A stretch of DNA of 64,000 nt from Celeribacter sp. HF31 (GTDB taxonomy: Bacteria > Pseudomonadota > Alphaproteobacteria > Rhodobacterales > Rhodobacteraceae): contig NZ_JAATOT010000004.1 in assembly GCF_011806455.1 (NCBI RefSeq), positions 1-64,000 of the forward strand. Direction: 5' to 3'. This document shows positions 31,421 to 40,058 of this stretch, one piece after another. Each line of letters opens with the position of its first letter. The stretch's first letter is position 1. Made by a program: the position numbers and the translations under genes. The notes under the pieces were generated by a model that had not been told where the DNA came from, searched no databases, and saw only the letters and a program-made list of their open reading frames with translations.

Positions 31421-32185
31421 ATGCGCGCACAGATTTCCCACCTCCTCGACCGCCCCATCACCCGTCACTTCATCATGGGGGTGATCCTGTTCAACGCGGT
31501 GATCTTAGGGCTTGAGACCTCGGGCGCTGTCATGGCGCGGATGGGCGGGCTGATCGTCGCGCTCGACATAATCTGTCTGAGCATCTTCGTGGTGGAACTT
31601 CTGGCGAAAATCTACGCGCAGGGGCCGCGGTTCTTTCGCGACGGTTGGAACCTCTTCGATTTCGCCATTGTCGGCATCTCGCTCTCGCCGGTGGGGGAGG
31701 GGCTTTCGGTGCTCCGAGCGCTCCGCATCCTGCGACTGCTCCGCGTCGTCTCCGTCGTGCCAAGCCTGCGCCGGGTGGTCGAGGCCTTTATCCTCGCGCT
31801 GCCGGGGATGGCCTCGGTGTTCCTTTTGACCGGCATCATCTTTTACATCGGCTCAGTGATTGCGACCAAACTCTACGGCCCGACATTTCCCGAATGGTTC
31901 GGCACGCTGGGCGCCTCGCTTTACACCCTGTTCCAAGTCATGACGCTGGAAAGCTGGTCGATGGGGATCGTGCGTCCGGTGATGGAGGTGCATCCCGAAA
32001 GCTGGCTGTTCTTTGTGCCCTTCATCTTGATCACGGCCTTCGCGGTGATGAACCTCGTCGTCGGTCTGATCGTGTCGACGATGCAGGACGCCCATGTCGA
32101 AGAAGAACACGCCGCCACGGATATCTACCGGGACGACGTGGTGAAGCGCTTGGAGCGGATCGAGAGGGCGCTGGAGCGGCGCTGA
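31421..32185 (+). CDS. Bacterial voltage-gated sodium channel (NavSp1/NavAb type)
   Basis: A 254-residue homotetrameric-type channel with six transmembrane segments. S4 (about 100-125) carries regularly spaced arginines in LRALRILRLLRVVSVVPSLRRV. The pore holds the selectivity filter TLESWSMG (about 173-180), the same filter described for NavAb and the Silicibacter channel NavSp1. S6 is FVPFILITAFAVMNLVVGLIV, and the acidic/basic C-terminal helix (DDVVKRLERIERALERR) matches the cytoplasmic coiled-coil bundle. It conducts Na+ on depolarisation and may serve motility, pH or chemotaxis. It is cargo between rplP and rpmC. Confidence 0.93.
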   Translation: MRAQISHLLDRPITRHFIMGVILFNAVILGLETSGAVMARMGGLIVALDIICLSIFVVELLAKIYAQGPRFFRDGWNLFDFAIVGISLSPVGEGLSVLRALRILRLLRVVSVVPSLRRVVEAFILALPGMASVFLLTGIIFYIGSVIATKLYGPTFPEWFGTLGASLYTLFQVMTLESWSMGIVRPVMEVHPESWLFFVPFILITAFAVMNLVVGLIVSTMQDAHVEEEHAATDIYRDDVVKRLERIERALERR

Positions 32186-32265
32186 GTTACTCGTCGGCCC
32201 GGGGCTCCGCCCGTTCGCAACTCAAACGCTCCCCCGGAGCGTTTGTCGCGCCGAGGCGCGAACCG

Positions 32266-32889
32266 TTACTCACCCCACTTGTAATTAAAGCTCACCGATA
32301 CACGATCAAACTCGGACTGGTTCATCATCACCTCATGGCGCAGCCAGCTTTCCCAAAGCATGATGTCGCCCGCTTCCGGCGCCATGTAGATGAAATTCTG
32401 CATCTCGCGACGGGCGTCTTTGATCCGCGCCGGGGCGGCCATCATCATGGCGTGGCGCGGGTCTTCGAGCCGGAGCGAGGACGCCCCGTCCGGCATGGCG
32501 ACATAGGTCGTCCCGGAGATCACCGAATGTGGGTGAATGTGCGCGGAGTGGTAGCCGCCCTCCGGCAGGATGTTGATCCAGAGATCTTCGAGCACCAGCT
32601 TGCGGTCGCCCAGATCGAATTGCAGGTCTTCGGCGAATTTCGCGACGTGCTGATCGAGGCTCTCGACGATGTCCTTGAAGATCGGAAACCGCCAGGGCAG
32701 GTCGGTGAGCGAGGCATAAGAGGTGTAGCCCGGGTAGCCTTTGTCATCACACCACGCTTGCCCGGCCTCGTCATCCTCGGCGATGGCGTAACAGCTGTCG
32801 AACAGCTCGTCTTCGTCGATGGTCGGGGAGAATTCGTTCAGTTTCGCTTTGTAGAGACGGGTGACGAAGAGGGATTCGATGTCGGCCAT
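32266..32889 (-). CDS. Putative 2OG-Fe(II) oxygenase (TIGR02466-like)
   Basis: A 207-residue protein beginning MADIESLFVTRLYKAKL, the typical start of this family. WINILPEGGYHSAHIHPHSVISGTTYV holds the predicted metal ligands on the core beta strands, and the distal LRHEV histidine plus the Arg in FDRVSVSFNYKW complete the expected iron/2-oxoglutarate site. The substrate is unknown. An alternative start at 32910 adds seven residues. It is on the opposite strand to the ribosomal genes around it. Confidence 0.78.
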   Translation of the reverse strand: MADIESLFVTRLYKAKLNEFSPTIDEDELFDSCYAIAEDDEAGQAWCDDKGYPGYTSYASLTDLPWRFPIFKDIVESLDQHVAKFAEDLQFDLGDRKLVLEDLWINILPEGGYHSAHIHPHSVISGTTYVAMPDGASSLRLEDPRHAMMMAAPARIKDARREMQNFIYMAPEAGDIMLWESWLRHEVMMNQSEFDRVSVSFNYKWGE

Positions 32890-33041
32890 GGGAGACTCAC
32901 TTTCAGGCATTCTCTGATTTCGCGCCCTTATAGACCAGAAACAGCGTTGCCGCAGCCCACAGTCAGGGGCTAGAAACGTGAAAAAATGACGCTGCTCGCG
33001 GCATTCGAACTGTAGCGCAGAAACAGGCCCCTAGACGCAGT

Positions 33042-33533
33042 ATGACCCAAACACCCACCTCCCTCGCTCTCCCAATCGCTCTGGCTCTTGTCGGTGGGAT
33101 CCTGATCCTCTGGGCCACCCGTCGGCTCTTGCGTCGTTCCCAAAAGGTGCCGATGCATGTGCAGGTCTATGAGGGCGTGTCCGAGGTGTTTCGTAAAGAC
33201 CCCGAGGCAGAGGTGCCCGCCGAGGCGCTGGTCTGTTACCGGGCCTACAGGCTCTATCTCTACCTCCTGGACGATGGGTTGGACAAAGGCGTGAGCAATA
33301 TGGAGCCGGGCGCCGTGCGTGCCGCCCTCCCGGGGTTGGAGCCTCTGGGTCTTGGGGATGCGGCGCGGGAGATCGACGCTTTCGTGGGCGTTTATGAGGA
33401 GATCGAACGCCGCACGGATGTGGACGAGAGCCTCGGCGAAGAGTATCAAAAGACCGCCCGCGATCTGGACCGCAGGCTCTATCCGCTTTTGCGCGAAATC
33501 CCGGAGCGGCTGGAGCGGTATCTGGGGCGGTGA
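33042..33533 (+). CDS. Hypothetical membrane-anchored protein
   Basis: A 163-residue protein of no recognised family. One N-terminal transmembrane helix (about 8-27, LALPIALALVGGILILWATR) is followed by an RRLLRRS basic stop-transfer and a cytosolic helical domain rich in Glu, Arg and Leu (RAYRLYLYLLDDGLDKG, EIERRTDVDESLGEEYQKTARDLDRRLYPLL). It could be a membrane scaffold, but no function is assigned. It is the last cargo gene before the rpmC promoter. Confidence 0.65.
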   Translation: MTQTPTSLALPIALALVGGILILWATRRLLRRSQKVPMHVQVYEGVSEVFRKDPEAEVPAEALVCYRAYRLYLYLLDDGLDKGVSNMEPGAVRAALPGLEPLGLGDAAREIDAFVGVYEEIERRTDVDESLGEEYQKTARDLDRRLYPLLREIPERLERYLGR

Positions 33534-33584
33534 ATGGCCTGGCTCAGGGCAGGCGTGAAAACGCAAGAAATCCTGAGCTTTTCC

Positions 33585-33613
33585 TTGCCAAGGCCGGACC
33601 ATCCACTTATAGA
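33585..33613 (+). promoter_or_regulatory. Promoter of the rpmC-rpmD (spc) segment
   Basis: TTGCCA (33585-33590), a 17-base spacer starting AGGCC, and TATAGA (33608-33613). It lets rpmC and following genes be transcribed despite the upstream terminator. Confidence 0.75.
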
Positions 33614-33731
33614 GCAGCATCTCACAGATTCCCTGTCAGGGGATTCGTGTGCATTGACATAACCCACCGGGCCGAATGTCACCCCCAAAAGGGCGCATTC
33701 CGGTGCTACCAGGACCCAAGGAGAGGCGAAT

Positions 33732-33929
33732 ATGAACGCCCAAGAATTGCGTGCGAAAACGCCGGACGAGCTCAAGACTGAGCTTGCCAACCTGAAAAAA
33801 GAATCCTTCAACCTGCGCTTTCAGCAGGCCACCGGCCAGCTCGAAAACACCGCTCAGATTCGTAAGGCACGCCGTGCAGCCGCACTCGTGAAAACGATCC
33901 TGAACGAAAAAGCTGCGGCAGCAGAGTAA
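33732..33929 (+). CDS. rpmC: 50S ribosomal protein L29
   Basis: A 65-residue two-helix protein: [23 protein letters not shown] then [23 protein letters not shown]. It sits near the exit tunnel next to L23. It begins the third ribosomal segment, 119 bases after its promoter, with an AAGGAGAGG site. rpsQ follows after 14 bases. Confidence 0.97.
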   Translation: MNAQELRAKTPDELKTELANLKKESFNLRFQQATGQLENTAQIRKARRAAALVKTILNEKAAAAE

Positions 33930-33943
33930 GAGGAGACTGACCT

Positions 33944-34171
33944 ATGCCCAAACGTATTCTGCAAGGTGTTGTCACCTCGAACCAGAACGAACAAACCGTT
34001 ACCGTGTCCGTTGAACGTCGCTTCAAGCACCCGGTTCTGAAAAAGACCATCCGTAAGTCCAAGAAATACCGGGCTCACGATGAGAACAACCAATTCAACG
34101 TCGGTGACACCGTCCGCATCGTGGAATGTGCACCGAAGTCGAAAACCAAGCGTTGGGAAGTGCTCGTTTAA
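33944..34171 (+). CDS. rpsQ: 30S ribosomal protein S17
   Basis: A 75-residue OB-fold protein with the S17 pattern [30 protein letters not shown] and the central [20 protein letters not shown]. It is a primary binder of the 16S rRNA 5' domain. An 89-base gap with a hairpin (GGGGGC...GCCCC near 34215-34243) follows before rplN, longer than usual inside this operon. Confidence 0.97.
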   Translation: MPKRILQGVVTSNQNEQTVTVSVERRFKHPVLKKTIRKSKKYRAHDENNQFNVGDTVRIVECAPKSKTKRWEVLV

Positions 34172-34260
34172 TCTCTGATTGAACAAGCCTCCTCCCAGCT
34201 TAATCGAAACCCTGGGGGCACCGATCGCTGCAGATCGCCCCAAAGGTCGGGAGAAACCAA

Positions 34261-34629
34261 ATGATCCAGATGCAGACCAATCTGGATGTCGCTGATAACT
34301 CTGGCGCTCGCCGAGTTCAGTGCATCAAGGTCCTCGGCGGTTCACACCGTCGTTACGCCTCCGTGGGCGACATCATCGTGGTGTCGGTCAAGGAAGCAAT
34401 TCCGCGTGGCCGTGTGAAGAAAGGTGACGTCCGCAAGGCCGTCGTCGTGCGCACCGCCAAAGAGGTCCGTCGTGAAGACGGCACCGCGATCCGCTTCGAT
34501 CGCAACGCGGCCGTGATCCTCAACAACAACAACGAGCCGGTCGGCACCCGTATCTTCGGGCCGGTGGTTCGTGAGCTGCGTGCAAAAGGCATGATGAAAA
34601 TCGTGTCGCTGGCACCGGAGGTGCTCTAA
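34261..34629 (+). CDS. rplN: 50S ribosomal protein L14
   Basis: A 122-residue protein starting [27 protein letters not shown], with the central [21 protein letters not shown]. It forms an inter-subunit bridge and binds RsfS. The TAA stop shares one base with the rplX start. Confidence 0.98.
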   Translation: MIQMQTNLDVADNSGARRVQCIKVLGGSHRRYASVGDIIVVSVKEAIPRGRVKKGDVRKAVVVRTAKEVRREDGTAIRFDRNAAVILNNNNEPVGTRIFGPVVRELRAKGMMKIVSLAPEVL

Positions 34630-34934
34630 TGGCTGCGAAACTGCGTAAAGGCGACAAGGTCGTCGTGCTTGCCGGTAAGGACAAAGGCAAACAGGGTGAG
34701 ATCACCACTGTCATGCCCGCCAAAGGCAAAGCCATCGTGGAAGGCGTGAACGTCGCCATCCGTCACACCCGCGCGACCCAAGGTGATCAAGGGGGCCGTC
34801 AGCCGGTCGCCATGCCGATCGACCTCTCCAACCTCGCGCTTCTGGACGCCAACGGCAAAGCCACCCGCGTCGGCTTCAAACTCGAAGGCGACAAGAAAGT
34901 GCGTTTCGCCAAAACCACGGGAGACGTGATCTGA
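34629..34934 (+). CDS. rplX: 50S ribosomal protein L24
   Basis: A 101-residue protein with an N-terminal KOW motif ([22 protein letters not shown]) and the C-terminal [22 protein letters not shown]. It is an assembly initiator of the 50S subunit. It overlaps its neighbours by one base at each end. Confidence 0.98.
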   Translation: MAAKLRKGDKVVVLAGKDKGKQGEITTVMPAKGKAIVEGVNVAIRHTRATQGDQGGRQPVAMPIDLSNLALLDANGKATRVGFKLEGDKKVRFAKTTGDVI

Positions 34935-35497
34935 TGCTCGACACCACCGATTACACCCCGCGTCTGAAGACGGTTTACAAGGACAGCATTCGTGCCGCTC
35001 TCAAAGAAGAGTTCGGCTACAAAAACGACATGCAGATCCCGCGTCTGGACAAAATCGTTCTGAACATCGGTTGCGGCGCTGAAGCTGTGAAAGATTCCAA
35101 AAAAGCGAAATCCGCTCAGGAAGATCTTTCCGCGATCGCCGGTCAAAAGGCCCTCGTCACGAAAGCCAAGAAATCCATCGCTGGTTTCCGCGTTCGTGAA
35201 GACATGCCGCTTGGCGCGAAGGTGACCCTTCGTGGCGACCGTATGTACGAATTCCTCGACCGTCTGATCACGATTGCAATGCCCCGCATCCGCGACTTCC
35301 GCGGCGTGTCCGGCAAAAGCTTTGACGGCCGTGGCAACTACGCCATGGGCATCAAAGAGCACATCGTGTTCCCCGAGATCAACTTCGACCAAGTCGATGA
35401 GACCTGGGGCATGGACATTGTCATCGCCACTACGGCGGAAACCGACGCTGAAGCAAAGAGCCTGTTGAAAGCTTTCAACATGCCTTTCAACAGCTGA
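34934..35497 (+). CDS. rplE: 50S ribosomal protein L5
   Basis: A 187-residue protein with [22 protein letters not shown], the [22 protein letters not shown] segment and the C-terminal [11 protein letters not shown]. It binds 5S rRNA in the central protuberance. It starts at the last base of the rplX stop; rpsN follows after 22 bases. Confidence 0.98.
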   Translation: MLDTTDYTPRLKTVYKDSIRAALKEEFGYKNDMQIPRLDKIVLNIGCGAEAVKDSKKAKSAQEDLSAIAGQKALVTKAKKSIAGFRVREDMPLGAKVTLRGDRMYEFLDRLITIAMPRIRDFRGVSGKSFDGRGNYAMGIKEHIVFPEINFDQVDETWGMDIVIATTAETDAEAKSLLKAFNMPFNS

Positions 35498-35519
35498 TCG
35501 CGCGAGGAGTTTAGAGAAC

Positions 35520-35825
35520 ATGGCTAAGAAATCCATGATCGCCCGTGAGCGCAAGCGCGAGAAGCTGGTGGCAAAATACGCCGCCAAGCGTGCTGCCCTC
35601 AAAGAGGTTATCTACGACCAAGAGAAGCCGATGGAAGAGCGTTTCCGCGCCTCCCTGAAGCTTGCAGAACTGCCGCGCAACAGCTCGGCGACCCGTCTTC
35701 ACAACCGTTGCCAGCTGACCGGCCGTCCGCACGCTTACTACCGTAAGCTGAAGGTGTCCCGGATCATGCTGCGGGAACTCGGCTCTTTCGGCCAGATCCC
35801 CGGCCTCGTGAAATCCAGCTGGTAA
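35520..35825 (+). CDS. rpsN: 30S ribosomal protein S14 (zinc-independent type)
   Basis: A 101-residue long-form S14 without the CxxC...CxxC zinc site, as usual in proteobacteria. The C-terminal core is [27 protein letters not shown] and ends [11 protein letters not shown]. It is located in the 30S head. Confidence 0.98.
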   Translation: MAKKSMIARERKREKLVAKYAAKRAALKEVIYDQEKPMEERFRASLKLAELPRNSSATRLHNRCQLTGRPHAYYRKLKVSRIMLRELGSFGQIPGLVKSSW

Positions 35826-35838
35826 GGAGGGCAGAGAT

Positions 35839-36231
35839 ATGAACGATCCTATCGGCGATATGCTCACCCGTATCCGTAACTCTCAAATGCGTGGCAAATC
35901 CACCGTGTCCACCCCGGCTTCCAAGCTGCGGGCATGGGTTCTGGATGTGCTGCTCGACGAGGGCTACATCCGCGGTTACGACAAAGGCACCGACGTCAAC
36001 GGTCACCCGACCCTTGAAATCAGCCTGAAATACTTCGAAGGCACCCCGGTCATCCGCGAACTGCAACGGGTCTCCAAACCCGGCCGTCGCGTGTACCTCG
36101 GTGTCAAGGACATCCCGTCGGTCCGTCAGGGCCTCGGTGTGTCGATTGTCTCCACCCCGAAGGGTGTGATGTCGGACGCAAACGCTCGTGCCAACAATGT
36201 TGGTGGCGAAGTGCTTTGCACCGTCTTCTAA
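35839..36231 (+). CDS. rpsH: 30S ribosomal protein S8
   Basis: A 130-residue protein starting [22 protein letters not shown] and ending with the diagnostic [22 protein letters not shown]. It binds the central domain of 16S rRNA; in E. coli it is the translational repressor of the spc operon. It is 12 bases upstream of rplF. Confidence 0.98.
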   Translation: MNDPIGDMLTRIRNSQMRGKSTVSTPASKLRAWVLDVLLDEGYIRGYDKGTDVNGHPTLEISLKYFEGTPVIRELQRVSKPGRRVYLGVKDIPSVRQGLGVSIVSTPKGVMSDANARANNVGGEVLCTVF

Positions 36232-36243
36232 GGAGGTCTCTCG

Positions 36244-36777
36244 ATGTCTCGTATTGGTAAACGGCCGGTCGACCTGCCCAGCGGCGTTTCCGCCTCTGTG
36301 TCTGGCCAGACCATCGAAGTGAAGGGCCCGAAAGGCACTCACTCCTTCACCGCCACGGACGATGTGACCCTCGCTGTCGAAGACAACGCCGTCACCGTCA
36401 CTCCGCGTGGTAAATCCAAGCGCGCTCGCCAGCAGTGGGGCATGTCCCGCACCATGGTCGCCAATATGGTGACCGGTGTGTCCGACGGCTTCAAGAAAGA
36501 GCTCGAAATCAACGGTGTTGGTTATCGTGCTCAGATGCAGGGCAACGTGCTCAAACTCAACCTGGGTTACTCCCACGAGGTGAACTTCGAGGTTCCCGCC
36601 GGCGTCACTGTGACGGCTGCGAAACCGACTGAAATCACCATCGAGGGTTCCGACCCGCAACTCGTCGGTCAAGTCGCGGCCAACATCCGCGAATGGCGCA
36701 AGCCCGAGCCCTACAAAGGCAAAGGCATCAAATACAAAGACGAGTATATCTTCCGCAAGGAAGGGAAGAAGAAGTAA
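36244..36777 (+). CDS. rplF: 50S ribosomal protein L6
   Basis: A 177-residue duplicated-fold protein starting [18 protein letters not shown]. The C-terminal signature [18 protein letters not shown] lies near the sarcin-ricin loop. It ends 11 bases before rplR. Confidence 0.98.
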   Translation: MSRIGKRPVDLPSGVSASVSGQTIEVKGPKGTHSFTATDDVTLAVEDNAVTVTPRGKSKRARQQWGMSRTMVANMVTGVSDGFKKELEINGVGYRAQMQGNVLKLNLGYSHEVNFEVPAGVTVTAAKPTEITIEGSDPQLVGQVAANIREWRKPEPYKGKGIKYKDEYIFRKEGKKK

Positions 36778-36788
36778 GGACGCTCATC

Positions 36789-37148
36789 ATGGCAAACAGC
36801 AAACGGACACTGTTTCTGAAACGCCGCCTGCGCGTTCGGAACAAACTTCGCAAGAACAATGTCGGCAAGCTTCGCCTGTCGATCCATCGTTCGAACAAGA
36901 ACATCAGCGCTCAGCTGATCGACGACGTTCAGGGCAAAACCCTGGCTTCTGCTTCCACGCTCGAAAAAGATTTCGGTGTGGTCGGCAAGAACAACGTCGA
37001 AGCAGCCGCCAAAGTTGGCGCTGCGATCGCAGAGCGCGCGAAGAAAGCCGGCGTCGAAGAGTGCTACTTCGACCGTGGTGGCTTCCTCTTCCACGGCAAA
37101 GTGAAGGCCCTGGCCGACGCTGCCCGTGAAGGTGGTCTGAAGTTCTAA
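36789..37148 (+). CDS. rplR: 50S ribosomal protein L18
   Basis: A 119-residue 5S-rRNA-binding protein with a basic N-terminus ([20 protein letters not shown]), [24 protein letters not shown], and the C-terminal [27 protein letters not shown] 36789 is canonical. A 130-base gap with a GAAA-capped hairpin (about 37154-37181) precedes rpsE; these genes are normally close together. Confidence 0.98.
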   Translation: MANSKRTLFLKRRLRVRNKLRKNNVGKLRLSIHRSNKNISAQLIDDVQGKTLASASTLEKDFGVVGKNNVEAAAKVGAAIAERAKKAGVEECYFDRGGFLFHGKVKALADAAREGGLKF

Positions 37149-37278
37149 GACTTGAGGGAGGGGGGCGAAAGCTCCCCTTCCCGATGATCCGGGGCCCTGT
37201 TTGGGAAACCAAATCAGGCAACCACCAGGATCGAGTTCAACAGCGCCTAAACGCGCTACCTTTTGTAAGGAAAGTTCT

Positions 37279-37848
37279 ATGGCAGAACGTGAAAACCGCC
37301 GGGATCGTCGCGACCGCGAAGAAACCCCGGAATTCGCCGATCGTCTCGTCGCGATCAACCGTGTGTCCAAAACCGTGAAAGGTGGTAAGCGTTTCGGCTT
37401 TGCTGCTCTCGTGGTTGTGGGCGACCAAAAAGGCCGCGTTGGTTTCGGCAAAGGCAAAGCGAAAGAGGTCCCCGAGGCCATCCGCAAAGCCACCGAGCAA
37501 GCCAAGCGTCAGATGATCCGCGTCGCTCTGAAAGAGGGCCGCACCCTGCACCACGACGTCGAAGGTCGTCACGGCGCCGGTAAAGTCGTCATGCGCACCG
37601 CACCGCAAGGTACCGGTATCATCGCCGGTGGTCCGATGCGTGCCGTGTTCGAAATGCTCGGCGTTCAGGACGTGGTTGCCAAATCCATTGGCTCCCAGAA
37701 CCCGTACAACATGATCCGCGCCACGCTGGACGGTCTCAAGAAAGAGGCTTCCCCGCGTTCCGTGGCTCAGCGCCGTGGCAAGAAAGTCGCCGACATCCTC
37801 CGCAAGGACGATGCTCCGGTTGCTGAAGCCGCTGAAGCAGACGCGTAA
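37279..37848 (+). CDS. rpsE: 30S ribosomal protein S5
   Basis: A 189-residue protein starting [15 protein letters not shown]. The core has [37 protein letters not shown] and the spectinomycin-region loop at [11 protein letters not shown] in wild-type form. The start at 37279 follows AAGGAAAG; the in-frame extension to 37201 is rejected. The Ala-rich acidic C-terminal tail is an alphaproteobacterial feature. Confidence 0.98.
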   Translation: MAERENRRDRRDREETPEFADRLVAINRVSKTVKGGKRFGFAALVVVGDQKGRVGFGKGKAKEVPEAIRKATEQAKRQMIRVALKEGRTLHHDVEGRHGAGKVVMRTAPQGTGIIAGGPMRAVFEMLGVQDVVAKSIGSQNPYNMIRATLDGLKKEASPRSVAQRRGKKVADILRKDDAPVAEAAEADA

Positions 37849-37861
37849 GGAGACCTGAGAC

Positions 37862-38050
37862 ATGGCTAAAACCATCGTTGTGAAACAGATCGGCTCCCCG
37901 ATCCGTCGTCCCGCAAAACAGCGCCAGACCCTCGTCGGTCTCGGCCTGAACAAGATGCACAAAACCCGCGAACTGGAAGATACGCCTTCCATCCGTGGCA
38001 TGGTCGCATCCATTCCGCACCTCGTCGAGATTGTCGAAGAGCGTGGGTAA
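37862..38050 (+). CDS. rpmD: 50S ribosomal protein L30
   Basis: A 62-residue protein with [27 protein letters not shown] and the C-terminal [15 protein letters not shown]. It follows rpsE by 13 bases. Normally rplO is next; here a structured 3' UTR, a terminator and a 3.6-kb cargo block intervene. Confidence 0.98.
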   Translation: MAKTIVVKQIGSPIRRPAKQRQTLVGLGLNKMHKTRELEDTPSIRGMVASIPHLVEIVEERG

Positions 38051-38105
38051 GTATCGGTTCGGGGCGTAAGCCCCGACAAAACCTCCAGTGGAGGTTTTGA
38101 GATAC
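38051..38105 (+). ncRNA. Predicted three-way junction in the rpmD 3' UTR
   Basis: GTATC (38051-38055) pairs with GATAC (38101-38105) and encloses two hairpins: 38060-38065/38070-38075 and a 9-bp stem 38078-38086/38090-38098. It begins directly after the stop codon. Confidence 0.5.
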
Positions 38106-38140
38106 GAACGGGCGGAGCCCCGGGACGCATTGCAAAAATT

Positions 38141-38175
38141 CAAACGCCCTGCCTTTCGGTAGGGCGTTTTCTTTT
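38141..38175 (+). terminator. Intrinsic terminator after rpmD
   Basis: A stem (38142-38152 with 38159-38169) is followed by a T-rich run. Confidence 0.9.
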
Positions 38176-38226
38176 TAATGGTCTTTGTGCAATATTCCGA
38201 TGCAAGAGGCCGGGAGAAGAATTTCC

Positions 38227-38973
38227 ATGTCACGTTTCTATTTGGCTTTGTCTTTTTCCCTCGTCAGTGTCGCCAACATTGCCGGCGCGACAGAGACCTT
38301 CTCGATCCAACTGCAAGGCACCTTGCCTGTTACCGCACCTGCCGACACCTTCATCCTCGATCTCGCCGACACGTCCCGAAAGACCATCGCCCACTATCAA
38401 GCGCAGGGCACACGGGTGATCTGCTATTTCTCCGCCGGAAGTTTCGAAGACTGGCGCGACGATGCCGGAGCTTTTCCCAAGGCGCTGATCGGCAAGCCTC
38501 TGGGCGAGTGGCCGGGCGAATATTGGCTCGACATCCGCCAGATCGCGCAGCTCATGCCGATCATGGAGCGGCGCATGGACATGGCGCTCGAGAAGGGCTG
38601 CGACGGGATTGATCCAGACAATATGGACCTTCAAACGCAGGACACCGGCTTTGCGATCTCAGGCGCAGATCAGATCACCTATGCGAGGGCCCTTGCAGAA
38701 ACGGCGCATCGAAAAGGCCTACGGATCGGCTTGAAAAACGACCTTGAACAGGTGCCGGAACTCGCGTCACTGTTCGACTATGCGGTGAACGAAAGCTGCA
38801 TGCGCTACGACGAATGCGATGTGCTCACCGCGTTCCGTGATCAGGGTAAGCCGGTCTATGCGATCCAATATGATGATGGTCCGGTGCCGCGTTGTGCAGG
38901 TGCCGCGCAGTTCGATTTCTCGTTCAGCTACGCCACGCGCGATCTTGAGGTGCCGACCTCGCCCTGCCCATAA
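38227..38973 (+). CDS. Secreted GH114-like (endo-alpha-1,4-polygalactosaminidase family) protein
   Basis: A 248-residue protein with a signal peptide (SRFYLALSFSLVSVANIAGATE). The TIM-barrel strands carry the family motifs VICYFSAGSFEDWR, CDGIDPDNMDLQ and LRIGLKNDLEQV, whose Asp/Glu residues are candidate catalytic acids. Characterised GH114 enzymes cut alpha-1,4-galactosaminogalactan in exopolysaccharide; the bacterial substrate is unknown. ATG 38227 is chosen for the signal peptide and a GGGAGAAG site. It is the first cargo gene after rpmD. Confidence 0.8.
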   Translation: MSRFYLALSFSLVSVANIAGATETFSIQLQGTLPVTAPADTFILDLADTSRKTIAHYQAQGTRVICYFSAGSFEDWRDDAGAFPKALIGKPLGEWPGEYWLDIRQIAQLMPIMERRMDMALEKGCDGIDPDNMDLQTQDTGFAISGADQITYARALAETAHRKGLRIGLKNDLEQVPELASLFDYAVNESCMRYDECDVLTAFRDQGKPVYAIQYDDGPVPRCAGAAQFDFSFSYATRDLEVPTSPCP

Positions 38974-38990
38974 AAATATTTTGGGCCGTG

Positions 38991-39019
38991 GGAATAAAAC
39001 CGCCCCTCGCACTGTATCT
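38991..39019 (+). promoter_or_regulatory. Candidate ECF-type promoter before the YxFxxD protein and sigma factor
   Basis: GGAATAAA (38991-38998) and GTATCT (39014-39019), with 17 bases between the GGAATA hexamer and GTATCT. GGAAT-type -35 elements are typical of ECF sigma promoters, so the sigma factor at 39543 may control its own cluster. Confidence 0.4.
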
Positions 39020-39062
39020 CTCATGTCTGCACCGGAGCAGACGTTGTTTTTGGAGAACAGAC

Positions 39063-39443
39063 ATGCTCAAGACCCTGCCTTACGCCGCCGTTCTGGCCGC
39101 CTTCGCCACCACCGCTTTTGCTGCCGATGCCCCCGTGGTGACCGGCAAGCTCGGCGAAGACACCTACCTCATGGCCGCCGACACCCATATGACGCTTTAC
39201 ACCTTCGATAAGGATGAAAAGGGTGTCTCCAATTGCTACGACGAATGTGCAGGCCTCTGGCCGCCGGTCATCGGCGAGACGGGGATGGAGCTTCCGAAAG
39301 GGTATTCGCTGATTTCACGCAAAGATGGCACGGAACAGGTCGCCTATAAGGGCCAGCCGCTCTATCTTTGGGTCAAGGACGAAAATCCGGGCGATATGAC
39401 CGGCGATGGCGTCAAGGACGTCTGGCATATCGCGCGCCCGTAA
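39063..39443 (+). CDS. Secreted protein with Yx(F/W)xxD repeats (COG4315-like)
   Basis: A 126-residue exported protein with a signal peptide (LKTLPYAAVLAAFATTAFA). The family motif occurs as LYTFDKD and LYLWVKD, with two Cys in NCYDECAGLWPPV. Members are small periplasmic or lipoprotein-like proteins often encoded beside ECF sigma/anti-sigma pairs, as here; function unknown. ATG 39063 with a GGAGAA site is chosen over the upstream frame. It is probably part of the sigma factor regulon. Confidence 0.82.
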   Translation: MLKTLPYAAVLAAFATTAFAADAPVVTGKLGEDTYLMAADTHMTLYTFDKDEKGVSNCYDECAGLWPPVIGETGMELPKGYSLISRKDGTEQVAYKGQPLYLWVKDENPGDMTGDGVKDVWHIARP

Positions 39444-39542
39444 CGGCTTTCCCGAATGGCTCGCGACCATCTGGTCCGGGTTCATGCGAGGCGGGGAGGG
39501 GATGCCCTCTCCGCCGATTTGAGGATCTGCGAGGGCGAGGCC

Positions 39543-40058
39543 ATGCCGCGATTCAGACAAGAGTTAAAAGAGGCGCTGCCGGGGCTTTGGCGTTATGCCT
39601 TTGCGCTCACGCGCGACCGCGCGCGGGCTGACGATCTGGTGCAGGACTGCGCCGAACGCGCCCTGCGCAAACGACATCTTTGGCAGGAAGACCGGCCTTT
39701 GCGGCCCTGGCTGGCCAAGATGGCGCTCAACATTCATCGCAATGGCTATAAAGGCGCGGCGCGGCATCTGCATGTCGCCTATGAAGACGCTGATCTGAGT
39801 GCACACGCCACGCCCTCGCCCGAACAGGGGTTAGAGGCCGCCGAGATGTTGCGTCGGGTGGATGCCCTTCCGATCGAGCAGCGCGATGTGCTTTTGCTCG
39901 TGGTGATCGACGGGCTGAGCTATGCAGAGACGGCGACAGCTTTGGACATCCCGATCGGCACCGTGATGTCGCGACTGTCGCGGGCGCGGGCGGCGTTGAA
40001 ATCCGAATTGAAACAAGAGGCTCCGGTGACGGGGACACGGCTAAGGAGTGTGACATGA
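39543..40058 (+). CDS. ECF-type RNA polymerase sigma factor
   Basis: A 171-residue sigma-70-family protein. Region 2 (about 10-75) contains YAFALTRDRARADDLVQDCAERALR and RPWLAKMALNIHRN. Region 4 (about 110-160) contains LPIEQRDVLLLVVIDGLSYAETATALDIPIGTVMSRLSRARAAL in sense. There are no regions 1.1 or 3. ATG 39543 gives the standard short ECF N-terminus. It overlaps the anti-sigma gene by ATGA, so the two are translated together. Confidence 0.92.
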   Translation: MPRFRQELKEALPGLWRYAFALTRDRARADDLVQDCAERALRKRHLWQEDRPLRPWLAKMALNIHRNGYKGAARHLHVAYEDADLSAHATPSPEQGLEAAEMLRRVDALPIEQRDVLLLVVIDGLSYAETATALDIPIGTVMSRLSRARAALKSELKQEAPVTGTRLRSVT

